Below the pieces are notes generated by a model, which saw only the letters and a list, made by a program, of their open reading frames with translations, was not told where the DNA came from and ran no database searches. 58,169 nt of DNA. Source: a bacterium. Lineage in GTDB: Bacteria; Bacillota; Clostridia; Lachnospirales; Lachnospiraceae. Made by a program: the position numbers and the translations under genes. Position 1 is the first letter of the stretch; each line of letters begins with the position of its first letter. The stretch is taken from contig JAUNSO010000017.1 in NCBI GenBank assembly GCA_030539165.1, forward strand, positions 1 to 58,169, in the 5' to 3' direction. Below, one piece after another: positions 46,387 to 56,453 of this stretch.

Positions 46387-48252
46387 ATGGACAGTCAAAA
46401 AAATGAGAACCTGCTGAATCTGGCACTGGATTCTTCTGAAACAGAGCGTGAGAAGTCAGGGATATTAAATGTAGGCTATGATACCAGCACACAGGAATGG
46501 GATCTGATCATTCGCTATCATGGTACTCAAGAGGAACTGAATCGTAAGTTGACCCATATAGTCGAAGAACTGCAGGGCAGTGGACTGGTGTCAGCGAATG
46601 CCAGATTCAATGCAGAGTATCTCTATGGGGGTTATGCGGTTTTGACAGTTCCGCAGGCAATGGTAGACCTTTTATCCGGAATAGAAGAAATAGAATATAT
46701 CGAAAAACCAAAGAGGCTTTATTTCTCCGCATGGCAGGGAAAGCAGGCCTCTTGTATTTTTCCTGTGCAGACGGGAGAACAGTATGGAGAACTGCAGGGG
46801 AAAGGTGTCATCGTGGCAGTCATTGACTCCGGCATTGACTACACGCATCCTGATTTTCGAAATGCAGATGGTACAACGAGAATCTTAGAACTATGGGATC
46901 AGACATTGACCGGATCAGGTATAAGGGCAGGTGTATATACCCGTGAGGAAATAAATGAGGCATTGCTGGCAACAGGTGATGTATTGACCACTCAGGTCAC
47001 CGCAAGTCAGCGACAGGCTGCATATCAATATGTACCCAGCAAAGATATTTCAGGACATGGAACTGCAGTTGCCGGTATAGCAGCAGGAAACGGAAGGGCT
47101 TCCGGAGGCAGATATGCTGGGGTGGCAGCAGAGAGTGAGCTTCTGGTGGTAAAGCTGGGCAGTCCGAGACCAGATTCATTTCCCAAAACTACGGAATTGA
47201 TGCGTGCCCTGAATTTCTGCATAGAGCGTTCTCTACATTATCAAAAGCCACTTGCGGTCAATCTAAGCTTTGGTAATACTTATGGTTCTCATATTGGAAA
47301 TTCTCTTTTGGAAACATACATTGACCTCATAGCAGGGATCGGGAAAAACGTGATCTGCGTGGGAGCCGGAAATGAGGGGGCAGCAGGTGGACATATTGGC
47401 GGTAGACTGGATCAGTCAATAAATCTTTCGGGGGATATAGGAGAAAGCCTTGACGGTTCTACGGAGATCCTGCTTGCTGTGGCTTTTGGGGAGAAGACAC
47501 TCAGTGTGCAGCTGTGGAAGGAGTATGCGGATGTTTTTACGATTGAGCTGACTGCCCCTGCTGGAGAAAGTATCCGGCTGCCGGAGGATGTGACAGGTAC
47601 GTGGAGATATACGCTGGGCAGGACAGAGCTGCTGGTCTACCTCGGGGATCCGACTCCTTATGCGGAGGTTCAGGAAATATTTATCGATATGATACCAGCC
47701 GGGTCAAATCAGATGATTGATACAGGGATATGGGGCATTCGCCTGATCCCGCAGAGAATTGTCACAGGAACTTATCGGTTTTATCTGCCTGTGGAGAGTT
47801 CCTTGCAGAGGGGAACCAGGTTTTCGTCTTCAATGCCGGACTTTACACTGACCATTCCTTCTACAGCGAGTCAGGTGATCACAGTCGCTGCCTATAACAA
47901 TATTTACAATTCTTATGCTGACTTTTCCGGTCGCGGCTCTGTAGATCAGAATCCCGTACTGGGATATTTCAAACCGGAGCTTGCAGCTCCAGGTGTGAAT
48001 ATCACATCAACCAATACGAGTGGAGGATACAGCCAGTTTACCGGGACTTCCTTTGCGGCTCCCTTTGTAACCGGAAGCGCTGCACTGCTGATGGAATGGG
48101 GAATGACACAGGGAAATGATCCATATCTGTACGGTCAGAAGGTAAAGGCATATCTGATCAAGGGCGCCAGACAGTTACCCGGCTTTGAAACCTGGCCCAA
48201 TAACCAGATAGGGTGGGGTGCACTGTGCGTGGCGGATAGTTTACCTGTTTGA
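46387..48252 (+). CDS. S8 family subtilisin-like protease (clostridial Csp-like type)
   Basis: 621 residues. Triad residues: Asp near 147 (VAVIDSGIDYTHPDFR), His near 224 (SGHGTAVAGIAAG) and Ser near 555 (GTSFAAPFVTGSAALL). The oxyanion Asn is in GAGNEGAAG. A 170-residue insert before the Ser block and the N-terminal region (about 1-100) resemble the multi-copy S8 peptidases of Clostridia related to CspB/CspA. No signal peptide is visible, so it may be cytoplasmic or exported by another route. Substrate unknown. Confidence 0.9.
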   Translation: MDSQKNENLLNLALDSSETEREKSGILNVGYDTSTQEWDLIIRYHGTQEELNRKLTHIVEELQGSGLVSANARFNAEYLYGGYAVLTVPQAMVDLLSGIEEIEYIEKPKRLYFSAWQGKQASCIFPVQTGEQYGELQGKGVIVAVIDSGIDYTHPDFRNADGTTRILELWDQTLTGSGIRAGVYTREEINEALLATGDVLTTQVTASQRQAAYQYVPSKDISGHGTAVAGIAAGNGRASGGRYAGVAAESELLVVKLGSPRPDSFPKTTELMRALNFCIERSLHYQKPLAVNLSFGNTYGSHIGNSLLETYIDLIAGIGKNVICVGAGNEGAAGGHIGGRLDQSINLSGDIGESLDGSTEILLAVAFGEKTLSVQLWKEYADVFTIELTAPAGESIRLPEDVTGTWRYTLGRTELLVYLGDPTPYAEVQEIFIDMIPAGSNQMIDTGIWGIRLIPQRIVTGTYRFYLPVESSLQRGTRFSSSMPDFTLTIPSTASQVITVAAYNNIYNSYADFSGRGSVDQNPVLGYFKPELAAPGVNITSTNTSGGYSQFTGTSFAAPFVTGSAALLMEWGMTQGNDPYLYGQKVKAYLIKGARQLPGFETWPNNQIGWGALCVADSLPV

Positions 48253-48268
48253 ATACGATAGGCCAAAA

Positions 48269-48361
48269 CGGCGAAAGTTTTCAATAGTATAATTGATTTA
48301 TTTTGAAGAAAGGTATAAAATAAATTGAAATGTAAAGACTAATACGGCAAAAGTTTTCAAT
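48269..48361 (+). repeat. Pair of 18-bp direct repeats upstream of the DUF4143 ATPase gene
   Basis: ACGGCGAAAGTTTTCAAT (48269-48286) and ACGGCAAAAGTTTTCAAT (48344-48361) differ at one base and are 75 bp apart. The second overlaps the leader just before the ribosome site of the ATPase. They could be an operator pair or the scar of an insertion. Confidence 0.7.
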
Positions 48362-48375
48362 GGAGGAAATGATTT

Positions 48376-49668
48376 ATGAAAGAAATAAAAAGAGATCAGT
48401 ATTTGAAGCAATTGCTGTCTTATAGATGGGATGGACAGATAAAAGTGATAACAGGTATTAGAAGATGCGGGAAGTCTTATCTATTAGGAAAAATTTATAG
48501 GAACTATCTCTTAGGGGAGGGTGTAAAAGAAAGTAGCATTATTTCTATTCATTTGGATCTGATAAAAGATATTCGATTTAGAAATCCATTAGAATTATCT
48601 TCTTTTGTTTCGGAAATAATAGAAAATAAGCAGGAAAAATTTTATTTATTTATTGATGAAATACAAATGTCTGACGAAGTGCCTAATCCATATTTGCCAG
48701 AAGGGAAAAGCATTACATTCTATGAGGTTCTTAATGAGTTGAGAGAAACGGAGAATCTTGATGTTTATGTGACCGGAAGCAATTCAAAGATGTTGTCAAG
48801 TGATATTCTTACAGAATTTCGAGGGAGAAGTGATGAGATACATGTTCATCCTTTATCTTTTAGTGAATACTATTTTGCAGTTGAGGGTGATAAGGAAGAT
48901 GCATTTGAGCAATATGCGTTCTATGGTGGAATGCCTTTTATCATAACACGACCAGACGATGCATCAAAAATGAAATATCTTGAATCGCTATTTCGTGAGA
49001 CCTATCTGAAAGATATTGTCGAACGAAACAAACTTATGAGGGAAGATGCATTAGAGAATATTCTTGATTTGCTCGCGTCATCGATAAGTTCATTAACGAA
49101 CCCCAAAAAGATAACAGATACTATTAATTCTAAGAAGAGTATGAAGATATCTCAGAATACTGTGACCTCATATATACATTTATTGGAAGACGCATTTTTG
49201 TTTTCGGAGGCAAAAAGATACGATGTGAGGGGAAAATCGTACTTTGATTATCCGTATAAGTACTACTGTGAGGACATAGGACTTAGAAATGTCCGAATAG
49301 GATTTAGACAGCAGGAGATGACTCATATTATGGAAAATATCATTTATAATGAATTAATCATAAGAGGGTTTTCAGTGGATGTAGGCGTTGTATATGCTAG
49401 AGAGCAAAATGAAAACAATAATTCTGTACGAGTACCCAGAGAGATAGATTTTGTTGTAAATTCAGGTGGAAAGAAAACCTATATTCAGTCTGCATTTGCT
49501 CTGGAAACAGATGAAAAAATCATACAGGAGCTTCGTCCTTTTGCATTGACAGGTGACAGCTTTCCAAAGATTATTGTAAGAAAAGACATTCGAAAAAGAT
49601 GGTATGATGAAAATGGTATATTAAATATTGGACTTATTGAATTTTTGTTGGATGCTACTGTCGTGTAG
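48376..49668 (+). CDS. AAA ATPase with DUF4143 domain
   Basis: 430 residues. Walker A is TGIRRCGKSYLL (about 25-36) and Walker B is LFIDEIQMSDE (about 92-102); the sensor is DVYVTGSNSKML. The C-terminal DUF4143 part (about 220-430) includes ALENILDLLASSISSLTNP, a winged-helix-like block and a possible nuclease-like region (REIDFVVNSGGKKTYIQSAF). Such ATPases are common, mobile and without a known function. ATG 48376 follows TGGAGGAAATGATT. AT-rich, and placed directly upstream of the Wadjet operon. Confidence 0.85.
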   Translation: MKEIKRDQYLKQLLSYRWDGQIKVITGIRRCGKSYLLGKIYRNYLLGEGVKESSIISIHLDLIKDIRFRNPLELSSFVSEIIENKQEKFYLFIDEIQMSDEVPNPYLPEGKSITFYEVLNELRETENLDVYVTGSNSKMLSSDILTEFRGRSDEIHVHPLSFSEYYFAVEGDKEDAFEQYAFYGGMPFIITRPDDASKMKYLESLFRETYLKDIVERNKLMREDALENILDLLASSISSLTNPKKITDTINSKKSMKISQNTVTSYIHLLEDAFLFSEAKRYDVRGKSYFDYPYKYYCEDIGLRNVRIGFRQQEMTHIMENIIYNELIIRGFSVDVGVVYAREQNENNNSVRVPREIDFVVNSGGKKTYIQSAFALETDEKIIQELRPFALTGDSFPKIIVRKDIRKRWYDENGILNIGLIEFLLDATVV

Positions 49669-49809
49669 ACGAAATAGTGAATAGTGACGATACCAAGAGA
49701 GTTTTATTGGACATATAATGTGGGACAATTTATATGTCAAGGTATAAGGTATAAATTTCAGAAAAGCATCAAGTGTTAAACAGGAAATAGCAAATATAAG
49801 GGAGAAGTA

Positions 49810-51285
49810 ATGCAGTCATTAGGGACAATTGAGGAAACATCGTATTTATCGACGATGAATTCAAAGCAATATCGAAAAATAATGAGGATTTTTTATTTGG
49901 AATACGAAAAAATGCATTTTCAGCTTTATAAGGAAAATGTATTGGATTTGTTGCGTGGAGAATCGGATTTTTTTGACTACACGATAGATCAATTAAAGCT
50001 TGATCTGGAAGCTTTAGTGAAATGGAAAAATCTAACACCACTTCAGGATCCAGGAAGAGTGTATACCATCGCAGATTATAAAAACAAACAATTTCGTTAT
50101 ACGATGTCAGAATATGCTGTGGAAATTGAAAGAATGACGATACGGCTGGAAAATTTGTTCCTGGAATCTGGGAATCTGTCAACAAATTTTTTTGCACGTT
50201 TGGAAAAGAGTCTGAATGATGCCGAAGCGATGAACCAGCGTTCTTTAAAAGAAATTAACGAATGGTGGAATTTGATTCAGGAGGATTTTAAGCGTTTAAA
50301 TCAAAACTATCAGGATTATTTAAGAGACTTTTATTCCGGAAAATCGGACCGATTAATGAAGTCCGTAGAATTTATTGTACACAAGGATAAATTTATACAA
50401 TACCTCAATGAGTTTGTGCAGGAATTGCAGCATAAGTCCAGAAGAATTGCAGTTTTATTAAAGCAGCACCAGAAGCTTATAGAAGAGCAGCTGCTGGAAA
50501 AAGTGGTGCAGAGTGAACTGGACATTCCCCATGCCATGCTTGATATGGACGGAAAACTGAAGCCCAATGTGCGTGCCAATGTATATGGCAAGTGGAATTC
50601 ACTGTTGAACTGGTTTGTTGACACAGCAGAACATGAGTGTGAAAGCCAGAAGGTTCTTAAGATTACAAACGATATTATCCGCAGCATTATTCAAAATGCA
50701 GCATTGATTGTTCAGGTACAAAACTGGGGAATCAGCCGAAAAGATGACTACAAAAAATTCCTGGAATTATTTTTGCAGTGCGGGGATATGGAAGAGGCTC
50801 ACCGGCTGTGTGCACATGTATTTGGAATACAGAATATCTGCCACTTTAAGACAAATACACCTCGGGATACAGACAGTATAAATGACAGCGCCTATGAAGA
50901 AGCTACACAGGAATATTGTCTGAAGCCACATGTGAGAACCTATCGTGAAAAGAAAGACAAGCAAGGATTTGCAGATAAATCGTTTGAAAAGTATTTACAG
51001 AAAAATGCATATTTGAAGGAACGCCAGAAGGAAAAGGAATTGGCTTTGCATTATATCAAAGATAATCAACTCGATTTTTCGAGAATTGATGAGGTGGTTC
51101 CAGAGACTGCAAAAAATATTTTTCTGCGCTGGATCGCGCAAGCCAGCATCAGTTCTGAGAAAAAGGGAAGAACAGAATATGGACAGGAATTTTGTCTGCG
51201 AAAGGGAGATGGAAGCTGTATATTGAAATGCTCAGACGGTGATCTGACGATGCCTGTTTACATATTGGAGTTTAAAAATGAATGA
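49810..51285 (+). CDS. jetA: Wadjet type II JetA (TIGR02677/DUF2397), kleisin-like subunit
   Basis: 491 residues. The MQSLGTIEETSYLSTMNSKQ start, helical middle and winged-helix ends agree with the TIGR02677/DUF2397 family. In Wadjet the kleisin JetA bridges the SMC heads of JetC. It is first of four genes, overlapping jetB by 8 bases. The start has GGGAGAAGTA just upstream. AT-rich relative to the core region, which suggests transfer. Wadjet cuts small circular plasmids after sensing their size by loop extrusion. Confidence 0.88.
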   Translation: MQSLGTIEETSYLSTMNSKQYRKIMRIFYLEYEKMHFQLYKENVLDLLRGESDFFDYTIDQLKLDLEALVKWKNLTPLQDPGRVYTIADYKNKQFRYTMSEYAVEIERMTIRLENLFLESGNLSTNFFARLEKSLNDAEAMNQRSLKEINEWWNLIQEDFKRLNQNYQDYLRDFYSGKSDRLMKSVEFIVHKDKFIQYLNEFVQELQHKSRRIAVLLKQHQKLIEEQLLEKVVQSELDIPHAMLDMDGKLKPNVRANVYGKWNSLLNWFVDTAEHECESQKVLKITNDIIRSIIQNAALIVQVQNWGISRKDDYKKFLELFLQCGDMEEAHRLCAHVFGIQNICHFKTNTPRDTDSINDSAYEEATQEYCLKPHVRTYREKKDKQGFADKSFEKYLQKNAYLKERQKEKELALHYIKDNQLDFSRIDEVVPETAKNIFLRWIAQASISSEKKGRTEYGQEFCLRKGDGSCILKCSDGDLTMPVYILEFKNE

Positions 51286-52417
51286 GACAAGAACACTTTT
51301 AGAAAAATACTGGATCTGCAAAGATCAGGAAAAGGAATTATATTATAAGGTAAAAAGTGACATACCGGCATTTCAGCGTTTTATTCGGGAGCTGCTGGGG
51401 TGGAAGCTGATTCATACAGAGAAACTGCTGAAACTGGAGAAAATACCGGCACATGCAGAAGGGTTTATGGGGATTCAGAATTTTTTGGATATTCGCGACT
51501 ACTGCATATTATGTGGAGTACTGATGTATTTGGAGGATAAAGAGGAACAGGAGCAGTTTTTGTTGTCGGAACTGATTGATTTTGTGGAGACTCAGTTGAA
51601 AGCTTATATGGAGATGGACTGGACATCTTTTTCACAGAGAAAATCACTGGTAAGAGTGCTTCAATATATGGAGAATCTCCAGATGCTTCGGGTATATGAG
51701 GGAAGCAGTGAGGCGTTTGGACAGGAGGAGGGTCAGGAGGTTCTTTATGAGAACACCGGATATTCCAAATATTTTGCAACAAGTTTTTCTGTTGATATTG
51801 CTTCCTATACTTCATGGAGAGATTTTGAAAGAGTACAGCTGGAAGAATTGTCCGGTGACAGGGGACATATTCGAATCAATCGTGTTTATCGCCAGCTTGT
51901 GGCGGCACCGGCACTGTACTGGGAGAATAATGAGGATGCAGATTCTCTTTACCTGAAAAATCAGCGTCAATGGATCACAAAATACATGGAAGAAAATCTC
52001 GGCGGCAGACTGGATATCAATAAGAATATGGCATGCTGGATGCTGGAGGAGGATGACTGTTATGGCAGGGTTCATCCCCGGGATGCAATGCTGCCGGAGA
52101 TCGTGCTTTTGATTTGCACAGAAATCCGTAAAAAACAGGAAGAACATGAATTGATAAAAGCAGATAATGAATGCATTTATATGGCGTCAGAAGAGTTTGA
52201 AAAACTGATCTGGAAGTGTCGTGAAGTCTGGAACGAAGCATGGAGCAAGGAATACCGTGAAATGAATCAGGACAGGCTTGTGAGCGTTGTCCTGGTGTAT
52301 ATGCAGTTATGGATGATGATACGTAAGGAAGAGAATAAAATCTGTATCCTGCCTGGAGCGGGAAAAGTGACAGGGTATTATCCGGCAGATTATACAGGAG
52401 GAGCAGAGGATGAATAA
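51278..52417 (+). CDS. jetB: Wadjet type II JetB (TIGR02678/DUF2398)
   Basis: 379 residues of the TIGR02678/DUF2398 family: TRTLLEKYWICKDQEKELYY at the start, a conserved DIRDYCILCGVLMYLED segment (about 70-86), and a winged-helix-like end. It is the kite-like small subunit that stabilises the JetA kleisin on JetC. It overlaps jetA and jetC by 8 bases each, with TTGGAG before the ATG. Confidence 0.88.
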   Translation: MNETRTLLEKYWICKDQEKELYYKVKSDIPAFQRFIRELLGWKLIHTEKLLKLEKIPAHAEGFMGIQNFLDIRDYCILCGVLMYLEDKEEQEQFLLSELIDFVETQLKAYMEMDWTSFSQRKSLVRVLQYMENLQMLRVYEGSSEAFGQEEGQEVLYENTGYSKYFATSFSVDIASYTSWRDFERVQLEELSGDRGHIRINRVYRQLVAAPALYWENNEDADSLYLKNQRQWITKYMEENLGGRLDINKNMACWMLEEDDCYGRVHPRDAMLPEIVLLICTEIRKKQEEHELIKADNECIYMASEEFEKLIWKCREVWNEAWSKEYREMNQDRLVSVVLVYMQLWMMIRKEENKICILPGAGKVTGYYPADYTGGAEDE

Positions 52418-55400
52418 TTACTGGCAAATGAATCGAATCGGGTTCATCAATTTCTGGCTGTACGATGAAGAAATATTTGAATTTGTGGATGGAAAGCTTT
52501 TACTCAGGGGTCAGAATGGCTCTGGAAAATCAATCACGACCCAGAGCTTTATCCCGTTTATTCTGGATGGAGACAGGACACCCAGCAGATTAGATCCATT
52601 TGGCTCCAGCGACCGGAGAATGGAATATTATTTCATTGGGGAAGAAGGCAGAGATGAATCTACAGGCTATCTTTTTCTGGAATTCAAAAAGGAACAGACA
52701 GGTGAATACCGGACGATCGCAATCGGTCAAAGAGCAAGGCGTGGAAAACCGATGGATTTTTGGGGATTCGTCATTTTGGACGGGAGAAGAGTGGGAATAG
52801 ATATTGATTTTTACAAGGAGACGGGAAGTACCAAAATTCCAAATGACAAGCAGCTGATGCGAAAAACGCTTGGTGAAGATGTCCCTTTTACAGATGTCCC
52901 TGGGGAGTATAAAGCGATGGTTAACAAATATCTGTTTGGTTTTTTAAGATCGGAGCAGTATGAACAGTTCATTAAGCTCCTTGTAAAAGTGCGAGCTCCA
53001 AAGCTGTCGAAGGAATTCAAACCGACAAAGGTGTATGAAATTTTAAATGAGTCACTTCAGACACTGACGGATGAGGATCTGCGGGCAATGGTGGATGCGA
53101 TGGAGAAAATGGATGGGATTCAGGAAAATCTGGAGCAGCTGCAGCGTGCATTTGCTGAAGTAAAGATTATTCGCAATGAATACATCCGCTATAATCAGTA
53201 TATGCTGGCACGAAAAGGGCAGGCCTATCTCGAAAAAATGCATGAGGTTGAGAAGTCTCAAAATGAACTGCAGCAGCAGGAACAGCAGAAACAGGATTAT
53301 ATAAGTGAGCAGACCATGAAGCAGCAGGAGAAGGAAAAGCTGGAGGATAGAGAGAATCTGGTGCAGTCAGAGCTTGCAGGGCTCCTTGATACGGATATGG
53401 AAGAAGCCGAGCTGAAGCTGGATAAGGCAAAAGCCAGTCAGGAGGAGGCTGCAGCACAGACAGAAAAATGGGAGCAGAAAATTAATGAATGCCAGTCGAA
53501 TCTGATCGGGCATGACAAGAAGACGGAGCAGCTAAAGGCGAATCAGGAGCTTGTCAGGGATGAGTTTACGGATAAGAAACAGGAGCTGTGTGAAATACAG
53601 GAAGAATTACAGTGGGCGGGACATAAAGAGTCTCTGGAACGTGCACAATTGGAACGGATCAGCGAGATAAAGGATGTTGCGGAGAAAATCAGAGCATACC
53701 AGAAACAGATAACAGCAGGGAAGGTCAGTATAGAAAAGTACAGTGCAGAAAAAAAGAAATATGACGATTACCTTCAACAATATGAGGCGGCTAAGAAGGC
53801 AGGGGAAAATAAGGAACAGGAATATGATAAATTACAGAATGAGGCAGTGGAGTGTCAAGATACGTTGATCGAAGCCTTTTATCAGATGCCGGAGCAGAAT
53901 CAGGAATGGATTCCTGAAAAAGCCCTTTTACGAGAAATTGAGCAAATGCTGCGGACATATGAACACATCTCTGATGCAGAGAAAATCAGACGCATCATGT
54001 CCGGAGACTATGATAATAAGCGGATGATTCTGCAGAATAGGATGCTGGATGTTTCAAAAGCATACGATGAACAGGAAAAGATTATAAAGGATACAAGTCA
54101 GAAATTAGAGCAGATCAGAGAACAAAAGGAGATTGAACCAGAGAGAAGTGAGATGATTCAGGCTTCCAGAGAGGCGATGGCGAAAGCCGGGATCAAATCG
54201 GTTCCGTTTTATAAGGCAGTTGAATTTGCAGATGATTTGACAGAAGAAGAGTGTGCAAAACTGGAAATGCAGCTGCAGATGATGGGTATTTTAGATGCTC
54301 TGGTCGTTCCGTGTGATATGGCGGAGCAGGTAATACAGCAGTTTCCACAATTGGCAGACACAATTATCTATGTGGAAAAGATGGGAGATTCATCCTTTTC
54401 CAAATTGAGGGCAAATGAAGAGCTTCCGGGAGAATTGAGTGAGGCTGCGGCTAAAATTCTCAGTAACATCCATGAAAAAAGGAGAAACAGCACAGGAATC
54501 TATATTGGAGCAGAGGGAGAATTCCGGCAGGGAATATTAAGTGGAAAGTCAAAGGCTTCAGATGCGGCAGCCTTTGTTGGAACACTGGCGAGAAAGAGAA
54601 AAAAGGAACAGTTATTACAGGAACTGCAGAATGACCTGAATTTGCAGAATCAGACAGCAGGGGAATTACAGGAAAAGATTAATCAAATGAAAGAGCGTCA
54701 GCAGACACTGGAAGCAGAATATCAAAAGCTGCCGATGTTTGAAAAAATCAATCAGCTATTAAATGCCATAGATCGCTGCGGACTGGAACTTGATATTTTG
54801 AAAAAGGATTCAGAGCAGAAGCGTGAGCAGACAGAAAAAACAGAACTTCAATGCAGCGAGCTTTACCAGATTGTACTCCAGATGTGCAGAGAACTTCCCT
54901 ATGGACGTACAATTGCAGCATTTCAGGAGGCGGAACAGAGGGCAGATGAGTATCAGGAGATCTGGAAAGATCTGGAATACTCTGTCAGATCACTTGAAAT
55001 TGTGCAGCAGGAACTGATCCGGGAGCAGGAACAAAGCGATAGGGAAGAAGAGCGGAGAGATGAGGCATTTCAGGAAAAACGGACCTGGAGCAGAAAGCGG
55101 GAAGCTTTTGCTGTTGAAGTGCAGAAATATGAGGATTATCTGAATCGTCCGGAGAATATCGAGAGGGCAAAGCGGATAGGTGAGCTGAAGCAGGAAACAA
55201 AAGATATTTCAGAGCAATTAGACAAGGTGAAGTCAAGATTAGATCGAATTGGTGAGCGGCTTACGATGATGAGTGAAGGCGAAGAGGATAAAAAGCAGAA
55301 GCTCATGGACGTTATCAGGAAAGAAGCATTTTTGCGCAGGTATTTTGAGGAGGAGCTTGATATTCATCTGGTGATTGAAAGGGAGACAAAGACAATACCG

Positions 55401-56453
55401 GAATGTGCAAAGCAGGCAGTTTCACTTTTGCGAGACAGTGATCGTGGAAGAGAACCTCAGGATATGCTGAATGCACTTTATCAGGTTTATCAGCGTCATA
55501 ACAGTAATCTGACTCAGTATGGAACAGCACTGGAGGACTGCTTTGAGGGGGAGGATGAAATCCAGGCAACGAGAAGACGTGTAAGAATTGTTTCTACATG
55601 GAATGGGAAGAAACTGTATTTGGAAGAGTTCTATCAGACTATCAGAAGCACAATTGATGAGACGGAGCTCCTGATACAGGAGAAGGACAGAGAACTGTTT
55701 GAGGATATTCTGTCACAGACGATCAGTCAGCAGTTAACAGATCGCATTGCAGAGAGCCGCAGATGGGTACAGGATATGTCAGAGCTGATGAAAGGGATCG
55801 ACACTTCTATGGGACTGACCTTTTCACTGAGCTGGAAACCCAAAACGGCGGAAAATGATGCAGAACTGGATACGAATGATCTGGAACATATATTACTCCG
55901 CGACAGAGAACTGCTCACAATGGAAGATATCGAGCGGGTGGCAGGGCATTTTCGAAGCAAGATAAAGACGGAGAAAATAAAACTTCTTGAAAGTGGCGGA
56001 GTCATGAATTATATGGAACTGGTACGAGATGCGCTGGATTACAGAAAGTGGTTCGAATTTCAAATGTCCTATAAACGCAGTCAGGAGGATAAGAAAACGC
56101 TGAGTAATGCTGCATTTAACCGTTTCAGTGGTGGCGAAAAAGCGATGGCTATGTATGTTCCTCTGTTTGCAGCTGTAAATGCACAGTATAAAAAGGCATC
56201 GAAGGCTGATCATCCCAGAATGATCGCACTGGACGAGGCATTTGCCGGTGTGGATGACAAAAATATAAGCAGCATGTTTCAGCTGGTAGAAAGTCTGAAC
56301 TTTGATTATATTATGAATTCTCAGGCATTATGGGGCTGTTATGATACGGTAAGGGGATTGAAAATTGCTGAATTACTGCGACCGTTGAATTCACCGATCA
56401 TCACAGTGATTCAATATATATGGAATGGACATGAAAGGATTTTAAATGGATAA
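52410..56453 (+). CDS. jetC: Wadjet type II JetC (TIGR02680), SMC-like ATPase
   Basis: 1347 residues. The N-terminal head has Walker A in RGQNGSGKSITTQ (about 33-45), preceded by NRIGFINFWLYDEEIFEF. Long coiled-coil arms cover about 270-1150 with a hinge in the middle (about 610-700). The C-terminal head has the ABC signature FSGGEKAMAMYV (about 1238) and Walker B MIALDEAFAGVD (about 1270). The family is TIGR02680. The motor extrudes DNA loops and presents the plasmid to JetD. It overlaps jetB and jetD by 8 bases each, a regular spacing throughout the operon. Confidence 0.93.
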   Translation: MNNYWQMNRIGFINFWLYDEEIFEFVDGKLLLRGQNGSGKSITTQSFIPFILDGDRTPSRLDPFGSSDRRMEYYFIGEEGRDESTGYLFLEFKKEQTGEYRTIAIGQRARRGKPMDFWGFVILDGRRVGIDIDFYKETGSTKIPNDKQLMRKTLGEDVPFTDVPGEYKAMVNKYLFGFLRSEQYEQFIKLLVKVRAPKLSKEFKPTKVYEILNESLQTLTDEDLRAMVDAMEKMDGIQENLEQLQRAFAEVKIIRNEYIRYNQYMLARKGQAYLEKMHEVEKSQNELQQQEQQKQDYISEQTMKQQEKEKLEDRENLVQSELAGLLDTDMEEAELKLDKAKASQEEAAAQTEKWEQKINECQSNLIGHDKKTEQLKANQELVRDEFTDKKQELCEIQEELQWAGHKESLERAQLERISEIKDVAEKIRAYQKQITAGKVSIEKYSAEKKKYDDYLQQYEAAKKAGENKEQEYDKLQNEAVECQDTLIEAFYQMPEQNQEWIPEKALLREIEQMLRTYEHISDAEKIRRIMSGDYDNKRMILQNRMLDVSKAYDEQEKIIKDTSQKLEQIREQKEIEPERSEMIQASREAMAKAGIKSVPFYKAVEFADDLTEEECAKLEMQLQMMGILDALVVPCDMAEQVIQQFPQLADTIIYVEKMGDSSFSKLRANEELPGELSEAAAKILSNIHEKRRNSTGIYIGAEGEFRQGILSGKSKASDAAAFVGTLARKRKKEQLLQELQNDLNLQNQTAGELQEKINQMKERQQTLEAEYQKLPMFEKINQLLNAIDRCGLELDILKKDSEQKREQTEKTELQCSELYQIVLQMCRELPYGRTIAAFQEAEQRADEYQEIWKDLEYSVRSLEIVQQELIREQEQSDREEERRDEAFQEKRTWSRKREAFAVEVQKYEDYLNRPENIERAKRIGELKQETKDISEQLDKVKSRLDRIGERLTMMSEGEEDKKQKLMDVIRKEAFLRRYFEEELDIHLVIERETKTIPECAKQAVSLLRDSDRGREPQDMLNALYQVYQRHNSNLTQYGTALEDCFEGEDEIQATRRRVRIVSTWNGKKLYLEEFYQTIRSTIDETELLIQEKDRELFEDILSQTISQQLTDRIAESRRWVQDMSELMKGIDTSMGLTFSLSWKPKTAENDAELDTNDLEHILLRDRELLTMEDIERVAGHFRSKIKTEKIKLLESGGVMNYMELVRDALDYRKWFEFQMSYKRSQEDKKTLSNAAFNRFSGGEKAMAMYVPLFAAVNAQYKKASKADHPRMIALDEAFAGVDDKNISSMFQLVESLNFDYIMNSQALWGCYDTVRGLKIAELLRPLNSPIITVIQYIWNGHERILNG

